A model generated the notes under the pieces. The model was not told the origin of the DNA. It worked only from the letters and a program-made list of their open reading frames with translations, and made no database searches. This document shows positions 5,204 through 6,177 of a stretch of DNA of 6,177 bases, one piece after another (within the stretch, counting starts at the first letter, position 1; each line of letters begins with the position of its first letter). The position numbers and the translations under genes were made by a program. The DNA is from JBBQIY01 sp964618405 (lineage in GTDB: Bacteria > Verrucomicrobiota > Kiritimatiellia > RFP12 > UBA3636), in the NCBI GenBank assembly GCA_964618405.1, contig CAZUAY010000237.1, positions 1-6,177 of the forward strand, given 5' to 3'.

Positions 5204-5263
5204 CGGAGGGCGGGTTTTCCAACCCGCCTTGTGTCACGGACAGGAATGTCCGTGCTCCTTTAA
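5204..5263. repeat. 60-bp structured repeat, copy 1
   Basis: Hairpin A pairs 5209-5216 with 5221-5228 (8 bp, loop TTCC). Hairpin B pairs CACGGACA (5235-5242) with TGTCCGTG (5247-5254) around GGAA. An outer GGAG (5205-5208) can pair with CTCC (5255-5258), closing a three-way junction. Compared with copy 2, the two end base pairs of hairpin A are GG/CC instead of AA/TT. Confidence 0.85.
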
Positions 5264-5320
5264 CGGAGAACGGGTTTTCCAACCCGTTTCATTCACGGAC
5301 AGGAATGTCCGTGCTCCGTT
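5262..5320. repeat. 60-bp structured repeat, copy 2
   Basis: This copy has the full outer stem, AACGGAG (5262-5268) with CTCCGTT (5314-5320). It encloses hairpin A (5269-5276 with 5281-5288, loop TTCC) and hairpin B (5294-5301 with 5306-5313, loop GGAA). The two loops are complementary to each other. The copy ends 11 bases after the cyclophilin stop on the minus strand, so it would be the 3' end of that transcript and could protect or end it. Confidence 0.85.
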
Positions 5321-5331
5321 AGTTCAAAGAA

Positions 5332-5943
5332 CTACTTAGCTGCGCGGGTAATCGAGATGATTTTGACGGGCTCGACGGGTACATCGCCATGTCCTGCTGG
5401 GTGACGGCCTGTTTGGACGGCGGCGATTTTGTCAAGAACGTCTAAACCTTCCGTGACCTTGCCGAATACGCAGTATCCGAAACCTTGAGCAGTGGCGTTT
5501 TGGTAGTTGAGGAAATCGTTGTTCTTGTGGTTGATGAAGAACTGGCTGGTCCCAGAGTCCACGACGGCTGTGCGTGCCATCGCGAGGGTACCGCGATCAT
5601 TCTTGAGACCGTTAGCCGCTTCATTTTTGATCTGCGCCTTCGTGGGCTTCTGATTCATGTCGGGTGTAAATCCGCCACCTTGAATCATGAAATTCGCCAT
5701 GACGCGATGAAAAATTGTGCCGTTATAAAAACCTTCATCGACGTAGGCGAGGAAGTTCGCCACGGTGATGGGCGCTTTATCTTGGTAAAGTTCAGCGGTG
5801 ATGGAGCCGAGGGAGGTGTCGATGACAACGTTGACGGTCATGGGAGTTTCCTTTGTAGTTTCGGGGATTGCGTTGGTGCCGTCTGCCAAGGCAGATACGG
5901 CGGTGAGTGTTGCGACAAGGGTTGATAGTATTATTTTATTCAT
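5332..5943 (-). CDS. Exported cyclophilin-type peptidyl-prolyl cis-trans isomerase
   Basis: The 203-residue protein speeds proline cis-trans isomerisation during protein folding. Residues 1-20 form a Sec signal peptide: N-K near the start, a hydrophobic core, and ALA before a likely cut at D21. The cyclophilin domain begins at about residue 35 and carries FHRV (78-81, catalytic R80), FMIQGG (85-90), MARTAVVDSGTSQFFIN (122-138) and YCVFGKV (157-163). As in many bacterial cyclophilins, Tyr or Phe replaces the tryptophan of the human cyclosporin site. The mature form should be periplasmic or lipid-free extracytoplasmic, since no lipobox is seen. The ATG at 5943 has no Shine-Dalgarno sequence, whereas an in-frame ATG at M35 has an excellent one, so a second cytoplasmic form of 169 residues is possible. 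A promoter with a perfect TTGACA lies just upstream. Confidence 0.93.
   Translation of the reverse strand: MNKIILSTLVATLTAVSALADGTNAIPETTKETPMTVNVVIDTSLGSITAELYQDKAPITVANFLAYVDEGFYNGTIFHRVMANFMIQGGGFTPDMNQKPTKAQIKNEAANGLKNDRGTLAMARTAVVDSGTSQFFINHKNNDFLNYQNATAQGFGYCVFGKVTEGLDVLDKIAAVQTGRHPAGHGDVPVEPVKIISITRAAK
5849..5853 (-). promoter_or_regulatory. Internal ribosome-binding site in the cyclophilin gene
   Basis: AAGGA on the minus strand (5853-5849) is seven bases before the in-frame ATG at 5841-5839 (Met35), exactly where the signal peptide and linker end and the enzyme domain begins. Confidence 0.5.
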
Positions 5944-5994
5944 GGGTGTAAAGAAGTAGATGGGTTAGAACCATAGAGTTTCTCTGGCGAGAAG

Positions 5995-6022
5995 AATAGA
6001 CTTTTTCTGCTTGTTGTGTCAA
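5995..6022 (-). promoter_or_regulatory. Promoter of the cyclophilin gene
   Basis: On the minus strand a perfect TTGACA (6022-6017) is followed after 16 bases by TCTATT (6000-5995, four of six). Transcription would start near 5988, about 45 bases before the ATG. It may also serve the dCMP deaminase gene downstream. Confidence 0.5.
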
Positions 6023-6042
6023 GAAATCGTAAAACGTAGACA

Positions 6043-6090
6043 CGGTGATCGCGGATGATTCCGGCCTCACCGAGGCCAGCCACAGGGGAG
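6043..6090. repeat. REP-like element, right copy with broken left hairpin
   Basis: These 48 bases match 21-68 at 47 positions (T6056 instead of C34), in the same orientation. The right hairpin GGCCTC-ACC-GAGGCC is intact. The left arm that should pair with GATCGCGG is missing: only GTAG and ACAC precede it, where the other copy has GTAG and CCGCGATC. The first hairpin therefore cannot form. Confidence 0.85.
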
Positions 6091-6095
6091 GAGTA

Positions 6096-6137
6096 GCGAG
6101 TTGCGAGTTGCGAGTTGCGAGCGGTGAGTTGCGAGCT
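6096..6137. repeat. Heptamer tandem repeat (GCGAGTT)n
   Basis: Six seven-base units run from 6096 to 6137. Three are perfect GCGAGTT (6096-6116), followed by GCGAGCG, GTGAGTT and GCGAGCT. They begin six bases after the REP-like copy. Such arrays change length by slippage. No gene is supported on either strand. Confidence 0.8.
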
Positions 6138-6144
6138 GGGAAAA

Positions 6145-6177
6145 CTTTGTCGTTAGCTTTGTCGCTAACTTTGTCGA
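6145..6177. repeat. 12-bp tandem repeat reaching the window edge
   Basis: CTTTGTCGTTAG, CTTTGTCGCTAA and a partial CTTTGTCGA follow one another. GTTAGC (6152-6157) and GCTAAC (6164-6169) also form an inverted repeat across the first two units. The array is cut by the end of the window, so its copy number is unknown. Confidence 0.75.

Noticed and set aside
4696..5322. 208-codon plus-strand frame antisense to the deaminase gene
   Set aside because: It runs across the whole opposite gene and into the hairpin repeats, has no recognisable domain, and the minus-strand protein has all catalytic motifs.
5485..5925. 146-codon plus-strand frame inside the cyclophilin gene
   Set aside because: It is antisense to a conserved enzyme with intact motifs, and no ribosome-binding site or domain is seen.

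Overview
The window looks like a chromosomal stretch from a Gram-negative-type bacterium of moderate GC content. My best guess is the PVC superphylum (Kiritimatiellota, Lentisphaerota or Verrucomicrobiota). This rests on the GLSLGE form of the FabD active site, the weak Shine-Dalgarno usage and the gaps full of short hairpin repeats. It is an inference, because there is no rRNA or other decisive marker here.

Layout: positions 1-248 hold a REP-like hairpin element and then a near-consensus sigma70-type promoter. That promoter drives the only clear plus-strand gene, a GNAT acetyltransferase of the phosphinothricin-acetyltransferase-like family (249-734). A doubtful 42-codon ORF overlaps its stop. 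A strong minus-strand terminator at 894-928 closes the next block. That block, read right to left on the minus strand, is fabD (4344-3424), fabG (3386-2652), acpP (2575-2318) and fabF (2177-942). Upstream of fabD is a 324-bp gap containing a candidate promoter, four tightly packed inverted repeats and a 28-bp tandem repeat. Further right, also on the minus strand, are a dCMP deaminase-like gene (5178-4669) and an exported cyclophilin-type peptidyl-prolyl isomerase (5943-5332). They are separated by a 60-bp structured repeat present in two copies. The right edge (6043-6177) carries a second, partly degraded copy of the element from the left edge, followed by two kinds of short tandem repeat.

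Function: fabD, fabG, acpP and fabF form a classic type II fatty-acid synthesis operon. FabD loads malonate onto the acyl carrier protein, FabF condenses it with the growing acyl chain, and FabG reduces the 3-keto product. The often adjacent plsX and fabH are absent. The deaminase belongs to pyrimidine deoxynucleotide supply, and the cyclophilin to folding in the periplasm and possibly also the cytoplasm. None of the genes is individually novel. The more interesting content is non-coding: two unrelated hairpin repeat families in which stems differ between copies by compensating changes, a run of abutting and overlapping palindromes upstream of fabD, and a strong internal ribosome-binding site in the cyclophilin gene at the exact boundary between signal peptide and enzyme domain. 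I see no phage, transposase, CRISPR array or RNA gene.
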